In this document: positions 17,684 through 26,506 of the stretch, in pieces
Layout of the letters: the number at the start of each line of letters is the position of its first letter
How positions within the stretch are numbered: position 1 is the stretch's first letter
NCBI GenBank assembly: GCA_951812305.1
Contig: CATOSB010000004.1
Coordinates: 930,001 to 994,000 of the forward strand
Direction of reading: 5' to 3'
Source of the DNA: an uncultured Paracoccaceae bacterium
Lineage (GTDB): Bacteria; Pseudomonadota; Alphaproteobacteria; Rhodobacterales; Rhodobacteraceae
DNA: 64,000 nucleotides
Position numbers and translations under genes: made by a program
Notes under the pieces: model-generated
The model's database searches: none
Told to the model about the DNA's origin: nothing
What the model saw: the letters and a program-made list of their open reading frames with translations, nothing else

Positions 17684-19549
17684 ATGGAAGCCCTGGGTCT
17701 GACCTATGAAATGGTTGTCGTGTTGGCGGTTCTGGCGGCCACGATCACGTTGTTCGTGACAGAGGTCGTTCGGGTCGATGTCGCCGCGATCATTGTGATG
17801 GTCTTGCTCGGCTGCCTGACGATGGTTCCGGGGCTGGAAAACCTCGTGGATGTCTCCACCCTGTTCAACGGTTTCGGATCAAACGCCGTGGTGTCGATCA
17901 TTGCAGTGATGATCATCGGCGCGGGCCTTGATCGAACCGGGGTCATGTCGACCGTCGCGGCGTGGATTTCGAAGGTTGGCGGCGCGACGGAGTCGCGGAT
18001 CATTCTGCTGATATCCTCCACCGTGGGTGTGATTTCGAGCTTTATGCAGAATGTCGGCGCCGCCGCGCTTTTTCTGCCGGTGGTCAGCCGCGTGTCGTCG
18101 CGCACCGGCCTGCCAATGTCGCGGCTTCTGATGCCGATGGGCTTTTGCGCAATTCTGGGCGGCACAATGACAATGGTGGGCTCGTCCCCGCTGATCCTGC
18201 TGAACGACCTGCTTCTGTCGATCAATCCGTCACTGGCAGACGATCAGCGGATGGAAACATTCTCTCTGTTTTCCGTCTTTCCGGTCGGCATCGCGCTGGT
18301 TGCGACAGGGCTGCTCTACTTTATCGTATTTGGCCGCTTCGTTTTGCCCGGAACAAGCAATGAGGAAGGCAGTTCCGCACAATCAACCCTGGAATATTTC
18401 AACACAACCTATGACGGGCTGGACGGCACAATCCACGAGGTTGACGTGCCCGAAGGGTCGCTTTTGATCGGCAATACGATCGACGACATTCAGCGCGCGT
18501 TTAATCTGCAGATCATTGCCACGCACTATCAGGGCCGCACCTATCCTGCACCGCCGCGCGATACTGTTCTGCAAGCGCCCGCGAAGCTTGCCGTCATTGC
18601 CGATGCGCATGAAATCGAAAGCTTTGAATTCAGTTTTGGCCTGACGGAATCGTCCGGGCTGGACGAATTTTCAAATACGCTTGGCGCCGACAAGGCCGGG
18701 ATCGCCGAGGTCGTGATACCGCCCGGCAGCGGCGTCATTGGCAAGAATATGCGCGAGATCTGGCTGCGCAAGGTCTATGGTCTGTCGCCGCTGGCCATGC
18801 ATCGCGGCGGCGGGACCCTGTCGCGTGACGAAGGCCACTTTGGCGACATGCCGTTGCAGGCTGGCGACACGCTGGTGTGTCACACAGCCTGGGACGCACT
18901 GGCGCGATTGGAAAAAGACCGCGACTTCGTGGTCGTCACCACCGAATTCCCGCACGAAGACCTGCGCCCGAAAAAAGTTGGCTGGGCGATGCTGTTCTTC
19001 GCCATTGCACTGTTCCTGATCCTGTTCACCGATCTGCGCCTGTCACTTTGCCTGCTTGTCGGCGCGGCGGGTATGATCGTGACGCAAGTGCTGTCGATAG
19101 ACGAGGCCTATGAAGCCGTCGGCTGGAACACAGTCTTTCTTTTGGCCAGCCTCATCCCGCTTGGACAGGCGGTGCAGGCATCTGGCACCGCAGAATGGAT
19201 CGCCAATCAGGTGCTGTTCGTACTTGATGGGATGCCGATCTGGGTCATACAGGCCAGTGTCGCGGTGCTGGCGACGTTTTTCACGCTAGTGATGTCCAAT
19301 GTCGGTGCGACCGTCCTGCTCGTACCTCTCGCGGTCAACATCGCACTCGGCGCGGGCGCGAATCCGGCGATTTTTGCCCTGACCGTCGCAATCTCAACAT
19401 CGAATTCATTCCTGATCCCCACGCATCAAGTCAATGCGTTGATCATGGGACCGGGCGGCTATCGTGTGACAGATTTCATGCGCGCGGGCGGGGTCATGAC
19501 AGTGTTGTTTCTGGTGGTTTCGCTGACGGTCATGAACTTGGTTTACTGA
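17684..19549 (+). CDS. SLC13-family anion permease with TrkA-C domains
   Basis: 621 residues. Hydrophobic segments at the N-terminus (MVVVLAVLAATITLFVTEVV onward to residue ~215) and C-terminus (~430-621) flank a soluble middle section that holds two TrkA-C/RCK-C-like modules: EVDVPEGSLLIGNTIDDI and EVVIPPGSGVIGKNMREI, each followed by a beta-rich stretch. The paired motifs NVGAAALFLPV and SNVGATVLLVPL are the SLC13/DASS transport cores. Members carry sulfate, dicarboxylates or related anions; the substrate is not evident here. Divergent from the ABC exporter, 139 bases apart. Followed by the palindromic repeat R1. Confidence 0.9.
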   Translation: MEALGLTYEMVVVLAVLAATITLFVTEVVRVDVAAIIVMVLLGCLTMVPGLENLVDVSTLFNGFGSNAVVSIIAVMIIGAGLDRTGVMSTVAAWISKVGGATESRIILLISSTVGVISSFMQNVGAAALFLPVVSRVSSRTGLPMSRLLMPMGFCAILGGTMTMVGSSPLILLNDLLLSINPSLADDQRMETFSLFSVFPVGIALVATGLLYFIVFGRFVLPGTSNEEGSSAQSTLEYFNTTYDGLDGTIHEVDVPEGSLLIGNTIDDIQRAFNLQIIATHYQGRTYPAPPRDTVLQAPAKLAVIADAHEIESFEFSFGLTESSGLDEFSNTLGADKAGIAEVVIPPGSGVIGKNMREIWLRKVYGLSPLAMHRGGGTLSRDEGHFGDMPLQAGDTLVCHTAWDALARLEKDRDFVVVTTEFPHEDLRPKKVGWAMLFFAIALFLILFTDLRLSLCLLVGAAGMIVTQVLSIDEAYEAVGWNTVFLLASLIPLGQAVQASGTAEWIANQVLFVLDGMPIWVIQASVAVLATFFTLVMSNVGATVLLVPLAVNIALGAGANPAIFALTVAISTSNSFLIPTHQVNALIMGPGGYRVTDFMRAGGVMTVLFLVVSLTVMNLVY

Positions 19550-19562
19550 CGGCGGTTTTATA

Positions 19563-19795
19563 GCCTGAAACGGACATTGCTCGCTTGCGCCCCACGCGCG
19601 GAATCAAGGCCCTTGGGCCGCCGCGCGATCGCCTGCCCGTTCCGGCGGGCTGGCGATTTGGTGAGGCTGCGTGCAAGCTATTGAACGTCTACGATTTGGC
19701 TGGGATAAACGGACAAATTTCGAGGTTGGTTCGCCACCCCACGGGCAAGCAATCGCGCGGCTCGTCTTTTAGATATGCGAATGTCCGCTTCAGGC
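19563..19795. repeat. Long palindromic intergenic repeat, copy R1
   Basis: The most complete of four related repeats. Outer arms: GCCTGAAACGGACATTGC (19563-19580) pairs with 19777-19795 with one mismatch and one bulge. Inner arms: GCCGCGCGATCGCCTGCCCGT (~19620-19640) pairs with ACGGGCAAGCAATCGCGCGGC (19741-19761) with two mismatches. The core CGCGCGGAATCAAG (19595-19608), followed by a GGGCCGCCGCGCGAT block, is shared with R2, R3 and R4. No ORF of substance lies in this stretch. Confidence 0.75.
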
Positions 19796-19841
19796 CAAAT
19801 TCGACCATCCCAATACGAACCTAATCGGCAAAATAAAGTAC

Positions 19842-21443
19842 CTATTCCGGCATCGTGAAAACTTGCCCGGGGAAAATCAGATCCGGGTCGCGGATGCGAT
19901 CACGGTTGGCCTTGAAAACCCGCACATAAAGCAACCCATCGCCCCATTTTTCAGACGCAATGCCCCAAAGCGTATTGCCCGGCTGAACTGTCACAACGCC
20001 CAGGTCTTCCTTGTCATCTTCCGCTCGGGTGTCGAGTGCCGCAACGACTTCGGGCTCTTCCCGCTTGAACGGCGTTTCGACGCGCGAAGTCACTTCTCCC
20101 TCGGCATTCACCTCATCCACGCGAAGCGTGTAAACGCCAGTGTCCACTTCTGGCAGCGGCGTGCGCCATTGACCGCCAACATCAATCCGCGTGGTCTTAA
20201 CCGGTTGGTTGTCGAGATAAACCCGAACGAAACCGTCGGTGGAGCCGCGCCCGCCAAGAGCCACTTCGCCAGTGGGCGTGTATGTAATCGTATCAATTAC
20301 GATTGACTGTACGCTGGCGGGACCGCGGTCATCGGATTGCAAGACGCGAATTCCGTCGTCATCCGCCAAAAGAACGGTCGGCGTATCCGGGTCTTCCCCG
20401 TCGCTCGGTGTGGTTCCGGCCGCGGCGTTATCCGTAGTCGGCGCATTTGCCTCGCTGTTGTTGGAATTCGTTTCAGTAGACGCCGCTTCGCTGGTGTCCG
20501 CACTTACCGCGGCCATCTCGACATTGCCGTCATCGGTTTCTGGCGCATCCGACGTGGCCACCGTCACCGCCGGTTCAACCTCGTCTTCGGTAGGTTCGAC
20601 TTGCGCGTCAGCTACAACTTCGGACGTATCGCTTTCTGGTTCCGCCCCGGCCGTAGCTTCCGGCGCCATGGCCGGTTCAGTGGATGTATCAGCACCCGCA
20701 GTCGGGGCATTGACGATTTCGGTCGACAGTCCGTTATCAGATTCCGGTTCGGCGTTCTCAGCGATTGCAGGCTGATCCGCAGGCTCGTCAACTGTTATAA
20801 GAACATCGGGATCCGGCGTCTCTGTCGAGGCAGCGACTTCGTTTTCGGTAATTTCGCTTACGCCAGCGGGTTCCTCGGTAACCGTTCCATCAAGGGCGGC
20901 AACCTCTTCATCACCAGTGGCTGCTTCGTCGGTTTCTGACGCTGCTTCTGCCACCGCGACACTTGGGTCCAGAATGACCGTGGCGTCGGATGGCACTGGC
21001 TCTTCGCCCTCGCGGTCCATAACAAGGCTGACTTTGCGATGCGTATCCGCCGGCGGGATCGAAAAAAACGCGGCAAACTGGCCGCCTGCATCGGCGGAAG
21101 CCTGCGCCACCTCGGCGCCTTCCAGAAGGATGCGAACCATAGATCCCGGTGCCGCGCGACCGGCGACCAGTGCATTTCCATCCGCTTCAACCCGCACAAC
21201 ATCGAAACTTGGCGCTGGTGTCGAAACCGCTTCCGGTTCGGCTGATACTGTCTCTTCCGTATCGTTTGTCGGCGTGGGCGTTGCCTCAACCGCGACCTGT
21301 TCCACCGATACCGGAGTGTCGGGCTCGGGCACCGGTTCGTCACCCATCCGCATCACAACAATACCACCGACGACAACAACGGCCACTGCAGCGGCAGACG
21401 CCGCAACAGTTCCACCTGTGCCCATGCTCGACCAGATCGCCAT
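19842..21443 (-). CDS. LysM-domain protein with membrane anchor and acidic linker
   Basis: 533 residues from ATG 21443 (MAIWSSMGTG). One membrane segment near residues 10-32 (AASAAAVAVVVVGGIVVM), then a repeat-like domain (FDVVRVEADGNALVAGRAAPG), a very long Glu/Ala/Thr/Asp-rich disordered linker (~150-380), a second copy of the Ig-like unit (ITYTPTGEVALGGRGSTDGFV), and a C-terminal LysM domain (VVTVQPGNTLWGIASEKWG ... LIFPGQVFTMPE). LysM binds peptidoglycan, so an envelope role is likely. A longer frame to 21596 exists only because it runs into IS4-A. The IS4 edge is 94 bases upstream of the start, so the native promoter may be partly displaced. Confidence 0.87.
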   Translation of the reverse strand: MAIWSSMGTGGTVAASAAAVAVVVVGGIVVMRMGDEPVPEPDTPVSVEQVAVEATPTPTNDTEETVSAEPEAVSTPAPSFDVVRVEADGNALVAGRAAPGSMVRILLEGAEVAQASADAGGQFAAFFSIPPADTHRKVSLVMDREGEEPVPSDATVILDPSVAVAEAASETDEAATGDEEVAALDGTVTEEPAGVSEITENEVAASTETPDPDVLITVDEPADQPAIAENAEPESDNGLSTEIVNAPTAGADTSTEPAMAPEATAGAEPESDTSEVVADAQVEPTEDEVEPAVTVATSDAPETDDGNVEMAAVSADTSEAASTETNSNNSEANAPTTDNAAAGTTPSDGEDPDTPTVLLADDDGIRVLQSDDRGPASVQSIVIDTITYTPTGEVALGGRGSTDGFVRVYLDNQPVKTTRIDVGGQWRTPLPEVDTGVYTLRVDEVNAEGEVTSRVETPFKREEPEVVAALDTRAEDDKEDLGVVTVQPGNTLWGIASEKWGDGLLYVRVFKANRDRIRDPDLIFPGQVFTMPE

Positions 21444-21536
21444 ATATACTTCCCCCGCGCGCCGGTTGGCTCTTACCGGCGGTTGATCGTGTGTATCAAC
21501 AGGTCTAACAAAGGTCAAAACCCATTGGCGTGATAG

Positions 21537-22726
21537 CTTACCACCCTTCAAAATTTCCGGATCTGATTTGACGTTTGTCTGATCTGTGTGATTCAAGGAG
21601 TCTCCACTGCTGATATTGGAGGCTGGTTTGTTGGGAAATGTTTGTTTTTCAGAGCTTTATTCGAAGGTTGAGGCGGATTTTCAGGACCGCTTGCTCGGGT
21701 ATCACAAGTCGCGCCGGGAGGGATTGTGCATCATAGCAAGCGTGATTTTGAACACGCGCAGCGTCAATCTGATGGAAAATGCGGCTGCTCTGCCCCGCGA
21801 TATCGGCTCTGTGGACCACCGCTATCAATACATTTCGCGGGTTCTGGGCAATCCTCACATCGATACTGATGAGATCATGCAGGCCTATGTTGGTGAAATT
21901 TTCCGCCGCCAGTGTGAGGCCGGAGAAACGATTGTGGTGGCCCTTGATCAAAGCAAGCTCAACGAAGGGCATGAGGTTTTGATGTTATCGGTGCGGATGC
22001 GGGATCGGGCCCTCCCGGTCGCCTGGCGTGTACGCCAGACCAAAGGGCCGATTGGATGGCGCGTGCAACATGAGCTTTTGGAAGCAGTCCGCCCATGGCT
22101 CCCGGCGGATGCGCGTGTGTTGCTGGCGGGAGATCGGTTTTATGGAACCGCCCGATTGGTCGCATGGTGCCAGGAGGCTGGATGGGACTACCGGCTGCGC
22201 ATGAAGGGAAATATCACACTGCAACATCAGGGTGGCGAGATGATGACGCGCGAAATTGCCCAACTGATGCCCGAAGGGCTTGTAAACGCTGAGCTTTACG
22301 GAACGGGCGTCTTTAGCAACATTGGAGTGCTTCACGAAGAGGGGCACAAAGAGCCTTGGATTATTGCCATGAATGCAGCACCGTCCGAGTACAAGGTGCT
22401 CGATTATGGAATGCGTTGGGGAATTGAAGCCATGTTCTCCGACTTCAAAACCCGGGGCTTTGAAATTACTCAAAGCCAGATCAAAAAGCCGGATCGATTG
22501 GCCCGCCTCATTTTGGTGCTGGCAATCGCCATGTACTGGGCTGTTTCAACCGGAGCAAACGAAGAGCACCACGTCGCAATACGCGGCGAAAAAAGGGGAT
22601 TCGAAAAGCCCGAAGGTCCTTATGCTCTCTCTTCAAGACAGGCCTTCGTGCTATCCGACGATGCCTCGCAGGTTATGCCAAAATCCCCAAGCTCTGGGAT
22701 GTCTGGCTAAATTGAAGGGTGGTAAG
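21537..22726 (+). mobile_element. IS4-family insertion sequence, copy A (no target duplication)
   Basis: 1190 bp, plus orientation, unlike copies B-D. Both ends carry the inverted repeat CTTACCACCCTTCAA. The left flank is GGCGTGATAG and the right flank GGTGTCGGCA; they do not match, whereas copies B, C and D all have perfect 10-base duplications. The right edge cuts tryptophan 2,3-dioxygenase, and its missing end is not on the left side. Copy A therefore marks a recombination junction. Confidence 0.93.
21616..22710 (+). CDS. IS4-family transposase, copy A
   Basis: 364 residues, intact. The DDE core is clear: first Asp in VVALDQSKLN near residue 111, second Asp in VLLAGDRFYGTARLV near 177, and the IS4 signature Y-(2)-R-(3)-E-(6)-K in YGMRWGIEAMFSDFK near residue 265. 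The same protein is encoded by copies B and C and, with one substitution, D. Confidence 0.95.
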   Translation: MEAGLLGNVCFSELYSKVEADFQDRLLGYHKSRREGLCIIASVILNTRSVNLMENAAALPRDIGSVDHRYQYISRVLGNPHIDTDEIMQAYVGEIFRRQCEAGETIVVALDQSKLNEGHEVLMLSVRMRDRALPVAWRVRQTKGPIGWRVQHELLEAVRPWLPADARVLLAGDRFYGTARLVAWCQEAGWDYRLRMKGNITLQHQGGEMMTREIAQLMPEGLVNAELYGTGVFSNIGVLHEEGHKEPWIIAMNAAPSEYKVLDYGMRWGIEAMFSDFKTRGFEITQSQIKKPDRLARLILVLAIAMYWAVSTGANEEHHVAIRGEKRGFEKPEGPYALSSRQAFVLSDDASQVMPKSPSSGMSG

Positions 22727-23350
22727 GGTGTCGGCATAAATCCTGCGCCACATTTGGGTGATCTCCGGTACTTCTCGATGCGGCATCGCGCGATCCCGCA
22801 TTCGTGCCTCCACAGATAGGGCAAGACCCTGACGAACGGCCAGATCTATGACTTCGTCATAAAGGCTGGGACGCGCGATTTCGTCCTCCAGCAATTGACG
22901 CAGATCATCGCGGTGCGCATGTGGTTTTATCATCGCCGAATTACGATTGCCGAGCACGAATTCGATCAGCCGATACTGATGGGACTGAAACCCCGATGAC
23001 TGGCCAAGGCCCGCGCGAAATGTCGTGTAATCGCTTGGCGTCATCGTGCGCAGAACATCCCAGGCATTGTTCAACTGTTCGAAAATCCGCGCCACACGCG
23101 CCAGCATCTTGAAGGCCATCGGCAAAGCGTCCTGCGAAATTGCCTGCCGTGCCGCGTTCAATTCGTGCAGCGCGAGTTTCAGCCACAACTCGGAAGTCTG
23201 ATGCTGAATGATGAACAGCAATTCATCATGGGCCTGCGACAGTGGCTTTTGCGCGGACGTGATTTCATCAAGGTGCAGATAGTCGACATAGGACATGCGC
23301 CCGTCGAATTGCATTTCTGCGCCGTCATCTGCCGGATCGTAAACTGCCAT
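22727..23350 (-). pseudogene. kynA: Tryptophan 2,3-dioxygenase, C-terminus removed by IS4-A
   Basis: First enzyme of tryptophan breakdown via kynurenine, a heme dioxygenase. The 208 native residues keep the N-terminal hallmarks: MSYVDYLHLDEIT, then HDELLFIIQHQTSELWLKL with the active-site His, and FQSHQYRLIEFVLGN. Family members are ~270-280 residues; the last ~70, which hold the proximal heme-ligand His and the GG-rich substrate loop, are gone. The frame runs 17 residues into IS4-A and stops. The enzyme should be inactive. The gene is divergent from nusG, with 169 bases between the starts. Confidence 0.88.
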
Positions 23351-23519
23351 GGTTCAAAATCTCCTGATCGAATCTGCGCTCGCCTCTTGAAGTGCCGCGC
23401 GGCCAAGGGTAAGGCAAGCTTAACTCCCCCAGACGGCAGAATCGATCCAAGCGGCAAAGCCCGCGCCCCGGGGGATGTGGTCAAAGCGCATTTCGCGCAA
23501 GCTGGGAAGGCAAAGAGAA

Positions 23520-24053
23520 ATGGCAAAACGGTGGTATTCGATCAGCGTACTTTCGAACTATGAAAAGAAGGTGGCGGAACAGATCCGCCATTCGGTCGAA
23601 GATGCCGAGTTGCAGGACGAGATCGAGGAAGTTCTTGTTCCCACCGAAGAGGTGATCGAGGTGCGCCGCGGCAAGAAAGTGACTGCCGAACGCCGCTTTA
23701 TGCCGGGCTATGTGCTGGTGCGGATGGAAATGACCGACAAGGGCTATCACCTGATCAACTCGATCAACCGCGTCACCGGATTTCTGGGGCCACAGGGGCG
23801 CCCGATGCCGATGCGTGACGACGAAGTGAACGGCATCCTGAACCGGGTCGAGGAAGGTGCCGAGGCACCGCGCACCCTGATCCATTTCGAGATTGGCGAG
23901 CAGGTTTCCGTCACTGACGGGCCGTTTGAAGGCTTTGACGGCATGGTCGAGGAAGTTGACGACGACAACCAGCGCCTGAAGGTGACGGTGTCGATCTTTG
24001 GCCGCGCCACGCCGGTAGAACTGGAATATACACAGGTCAGCAAGCAGAACTGA
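23520..24053 (+). CDS. nusG: Transcription termination/antitermination protein NusG
   Basis: 177 residues from ATG 23520 (MAKRWYSISVLSNYEKKVAE), the usual rhodobacterial start; a longer frame upstream has no support. The NGN domain includes PTEEVIEVRRGKK and FMPGYVLVRMEM, and the KOW domain is EIGEQVSVTDGPFEGFDGMVEEVD. NusG binds RNA polymerase and links it to Rho or the leading ribosome. secE, which normally precedes nusG, is absent: the 169 bases upstream are too short for it and the next gene is the truncated kynA on the other strand. GGGAAGG lies ~10 bases before the start. Confidence 0.96.
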   Translation: MAKRWYSISVLSNYEKKVAEQIRHSVEDAELQDEIEEVLVPTEEVIEVRRGKKVTAERRFMPGYVLVRMEMTDKGYHLINSINRVTGFLGPQGRPMPMRDDEVNGILNRVEEGAEAPRTLIHFEIGEQVSVTDGPFEGFDGMVEEVDDDNQRLKVTVSIFGRATPVELEYTQVSKQN

Positions 24054-24078
24054 TACCTGGCGGTCTGGCGCCTTATTG

Positions 24079-24714
24079 ATGGAACATTCCTTCTGGCATG
24101 ACCGCTGGGCCGAAAACCGGATCGGGTTTCACGAACCGGCACCGAACCGCCTGCTCAGGGATGAAATCGCGCGTCTCTCGTTGTCTCCGGGGGATCGCGT
24201 TTTTCTTCCGCTTTGCGGAAAGGCGCTGGACATCGACTGGCTTTCTGGTGCCGGGTTTCAGATTGTTGGTTCAGAATTAAGCACCAAGGCCGTCGCGGCG
24301 ATTTTCGAGCGTCTGAACCTCACACCAGAAATCACGCCCCTGGGTCCGCTCACTCGGTATTGCGCGCAAAATATCGATATATACGCCGGGGATTTCTTCG
24401 AATTGAGTGACGAGCAACTTGGCCCTGTGAACGCAATCTATGATCGGGCGGCACTTGTCGCTTTGCCAAACACGATGCGCACCCAATATGCGACCCATCT
24501 GATGTCAATCACGGATATCGCCAAACAATTGCTGATCTGCTTTGATTATGACCAATCGCGCATGTCCGGTCCGCCATTTTCCGTGACTGCCGATGAAGTC
24601 GCGCGGCTATACGCGGATAATTACAACATTGAACTGCTGCGGCGAGAGCCCAACACCGGCAACCTTGCAAAACGTGCGGGCGGGTATGAAGAGGCGTGGC
24701 TGATGGTGCCGCGC
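24079..24714 (+). CDS. tpm: Thiopurine S-methyltransferase family protein, last residues replaced by IS4-B
   Basis: SAM-dependent methyltransferase of the TPMT family; bacterial members detoxify selenium, tellurium or thiol compounds. The N-terminus HSFWHDRWAENRIGFHEPAPNRLL is the family hallmark; the SAM-binding part is RVFLPLCGKALDIDWLSGAGFQIVGSELS, and GAPVN-type IYDRAALVALP follows. ~212 native residues remain. IS4-B entered after WLMVPR; past the element the bases read AAT TCA TCC TTG AAA TAA, so only NSSLK was lost. The present ORF continues 18 residues into the IS (to 24768). The protein could still work. The gene lies between nusG and rplK, an unusual place. Confidence 0.86.
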
Positions 24715-25904
24715 CTTACCACCCTTCAATTTAGCCAGACATCCCAGAGCTTGGGGATTTTGGCATAACCTGCGAGGCATCGTCGGATAGCACGAAGGCC
24801 TGTCTTGAAGAGAGAGCATAAGGACCTTCGGGCTTTTCGAATCCCCTTTTTTCGCCGCGTATTGCGACGTGGTGCTCTTCGTTTGCTCCGGTTGAAACAG
24901 CCCAGTACATGGCGATTGCCAGCACCAAAATGAGGCGGGCCAATCGATCCGGCTTTTTGATCTGGCTTTGAGTAATTTCAAAGCCCCGGGTTTTGAAGTC
25001 GGAGAACATGGCTTCAATTCCCCAACGCATTCCATAATCGAGCACCTTGTACTCGGACGGTGCTGCATTCATGGCAATAATCCAAGGCTCTTTGTGCCCC
25101 TCTTCGTGAAGCACTCCAATGTTGCTAAAGACGCCCGTTCCGTAAAGCTCAGCGTTTACAAGCCCTTCGGGCATCAGTTGGGCAATTTCGCGCGTCATCA
25201 TCTCGCCACCCTGATGTTGCAGTGTGATATTTCCCTTCATGCGCAGCCGGTAGTCCCATCCAGCCTCCTGGCACCATGCGACCAATCGGGCGGTTCCATA
25301 AAACCGATCTCCCGCCAGCAACACACGCGCATCCGCCGGGAGCCATGGGCGGACTGCTTCCAAAAGCTCATGTTGCACGCGCCATCCAATCGGCCCTTTG
25401 GTCTGGCGTACACGCCAGGCGACCGGGAGGGCCCGATCCCGCATCCGCACCGATAACATCAAAACCTCATGCCCTTCGTTGAGCTTGCTTTGATCAAGGG
25501 CCACCACAATCGTTTCTCCGGCCTCACACTGGCGGCGGAAAATTTCACCAACATAGGCCTGCATGATCTCATCAGTATCGATGTGAGGATTGCCCAGAAC
25601 CCGCGAAATGTATTGATAGCGGTGGTCCACAGAGCCGATATCGCGGGGCAAAGCAGCCGCATTTTCCATCAGATTGACGCTGCGCGTGTTCAAAATCACG
25701 CTTGCTATGATGCACAATCCCTCCCGGCGCGACTTGTGATACCCGAGCAAGCGGTCCTGAAAATCCGCCTCAACCTTCGAATAAAGCTCTGAAAAACAAA
25801 CATTTCCCAACAAACCAGCCTCCAATATCAGCAGTGGAGACTCCTTGAATCACACAGATCAGACAAACGTCAAATCAGATCCGGAAATTTTGAAGGGTGG
25901 TAAG
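24715..25904 (-). mobile_element. IS4-family insertion sequence, copy B
   Basis: 1190 bp, with a perfect 10-base target duplication GGTGCCGCGC (24705-24714 and 25905-25914). It sits at the 3' end of tpm, between nusG and rplK. One silent difference from the other copies was seen in the transposase (CTG versus TTG for a Leu near residue 53). Confidence 0.96.
24731..25825 (-). CDS. IS4-family transposase, copy B
   Basis: 364 residues, identical in protein sequence to copy A, with DDE residues and the YREK signature intact. Confidence 0.95.
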   Translation of the reverse strand: MEAGLLGNVCFSELYSKVEADFQDRLLGYHKSRREGLCIIASVILNTRSVNLMENAAALPRDIGSVDHRYQYISRVLGNPHIDTDEIMQAYVGEIFRRQCEAGETIVVALDQSKLNEGHEVLMLSVRMRDRALPVAWRVRQTKGPIGWRVQHELLEAVRPWLPADARVLLAGDRFYGTARLVAWCQEAGWDYRLRMKGNITLQHQGGEMMTREIAQLMPEGLVNAELYGTGVFSNIGVLHEEGHKEPWIIAMNAAPSEYKVLDYGMRWGIEAMFSDFKTRGFEITQSQIKKPDRLARLILVLAIAMYWAVSTGANEEHHVAIRGEKRGFEKPEGPYALSSRQAFVLSDDASQVMPKSPSSGMSG

Positions 25905-25923
25905 GGTGCCGCGCAATTCATCC

Positions 25924-25952
25924 TTGAAATAAACACTGCGCCAGTGTACTTC
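25924..25952 (+). promoter_or_regulatory. Possible promoter upstream of rplK
   Basis: TTGAAA (25924-25929), a 17-base spacer, then TACTTC (25947-25952). The -35 is good and the -10 poor. It lies just right of IS4-B, ~130 bases before rplK, so rplK could be transcribed even if IS4-B blocks read-through from nusG. Confidence 0.3.
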
Positions 25953-26036
25953 GCGCGCCTGTCGTGCCTGTCACGACATTCCCATGTGGGAGGCGAGGGT
26001 CACGCGTGATCCAAAACCGCACCACATCCACATAAC

Positions 26037-26058
26037 GCCCCTGCACGCGAGCAGGGGC
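26037..26058 (+). promoter_or_regulatory. Leader hairpin before rplK
   Basis: An 8-base perfect stem GCCCCTGC / GCAGGGGC with a 6-base loop (ACGCGA), ending 21 bases before the rplK ATG and just before the AAAAGGAG ribosome-binding site. Could be an autoregulatory L1/L11-type target or an mRNA-stability element; it has no T-run. Confidence 0.4.
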
Positions 26059-26079
26059 AGGATAAAAGGAGTGGCCCAA

Positions 26080-26505
26080 ATGGCCAAAAAAGTTGCTGGC
26101 ACCATGAAATTGCAGGTGCCTGCCGGACAAGCGAATCCATCCCCGCCGGTCGGTCCGGCGCTCGGTCAGCGCGGCATCAACATCATGGAATTCTGCAAGG
26201 CGTTTAACGCCAAGACGCAGGAACTGGAGCCCGGGGCGCCCTGCCCAACGATTGTCACCTATTTTGTCGACAAATCCTTCACGATGGACATCAAGACGCC
26301 CCCGGCGTCGTATTTCCTGCGCAAGGCCGCCAAACTGAAATCCGGTGCCAATCTGCCGGGTCGTGAGGTTGTGGGCCACGTGACCACGAAACAGGTGCGT
26401 GAAATCGCCGAAGCGAAGATGAAAGATCTGAACGCCAACGATATCGACGCGGCGATGAAGGTTATCCTGGGCTCTGCCCGCTCTATGGGCATCGAGGTGA
26501 AGTAA
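26080..26505 (+). CDS. rplK: Ribosomal protein uL11
   Basis: 141 residues starting [16 protein letters not shown]. It carries the canonical segments [26 protein letters not shown] and [17 protein letters not shown] and ends [13 protein letters not shown]. uL11 binds 23S rRNA at the GTPase-associated centre with bL12. AAAAGGAG lies 9-13 bases upstream. An in-frame GTG at 26071 is possible but overlaps that site less well. Separated from rplA by one base. The 5' neighbour in the ancestral operon (nusG, with tpm) is now cut off by IS4-B. Confidence 0.97.
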   Translation: MAKKVAGTMKLQVPAGQANPSPPVGPALGQRGINIMEFCKAFNAKTQELEPGAPCPTIVTYFVDKSFTMDIKTPPASYFLRKAAKLKSGANLPGREVVGHVTTKQVREIAEAKMKDLNANDIDAAMKVILGSARSMGIEVK

Positions 26506-26506
26506 G

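Noticed and set aside
22727..24714. Possible composite transposon: IS4-A and IS4-B in opposite orientation flanking kynA, nusG and tpm
   Set aside because: Copy B has its own perfect duplication, so it inserted alone; copy A's outer flank does not match copy B's outer flank.
24968..25456. A 162-codon frame opposite each IS4 transposase
   Set aside because: Shadow of the transposase; identical in all copies.
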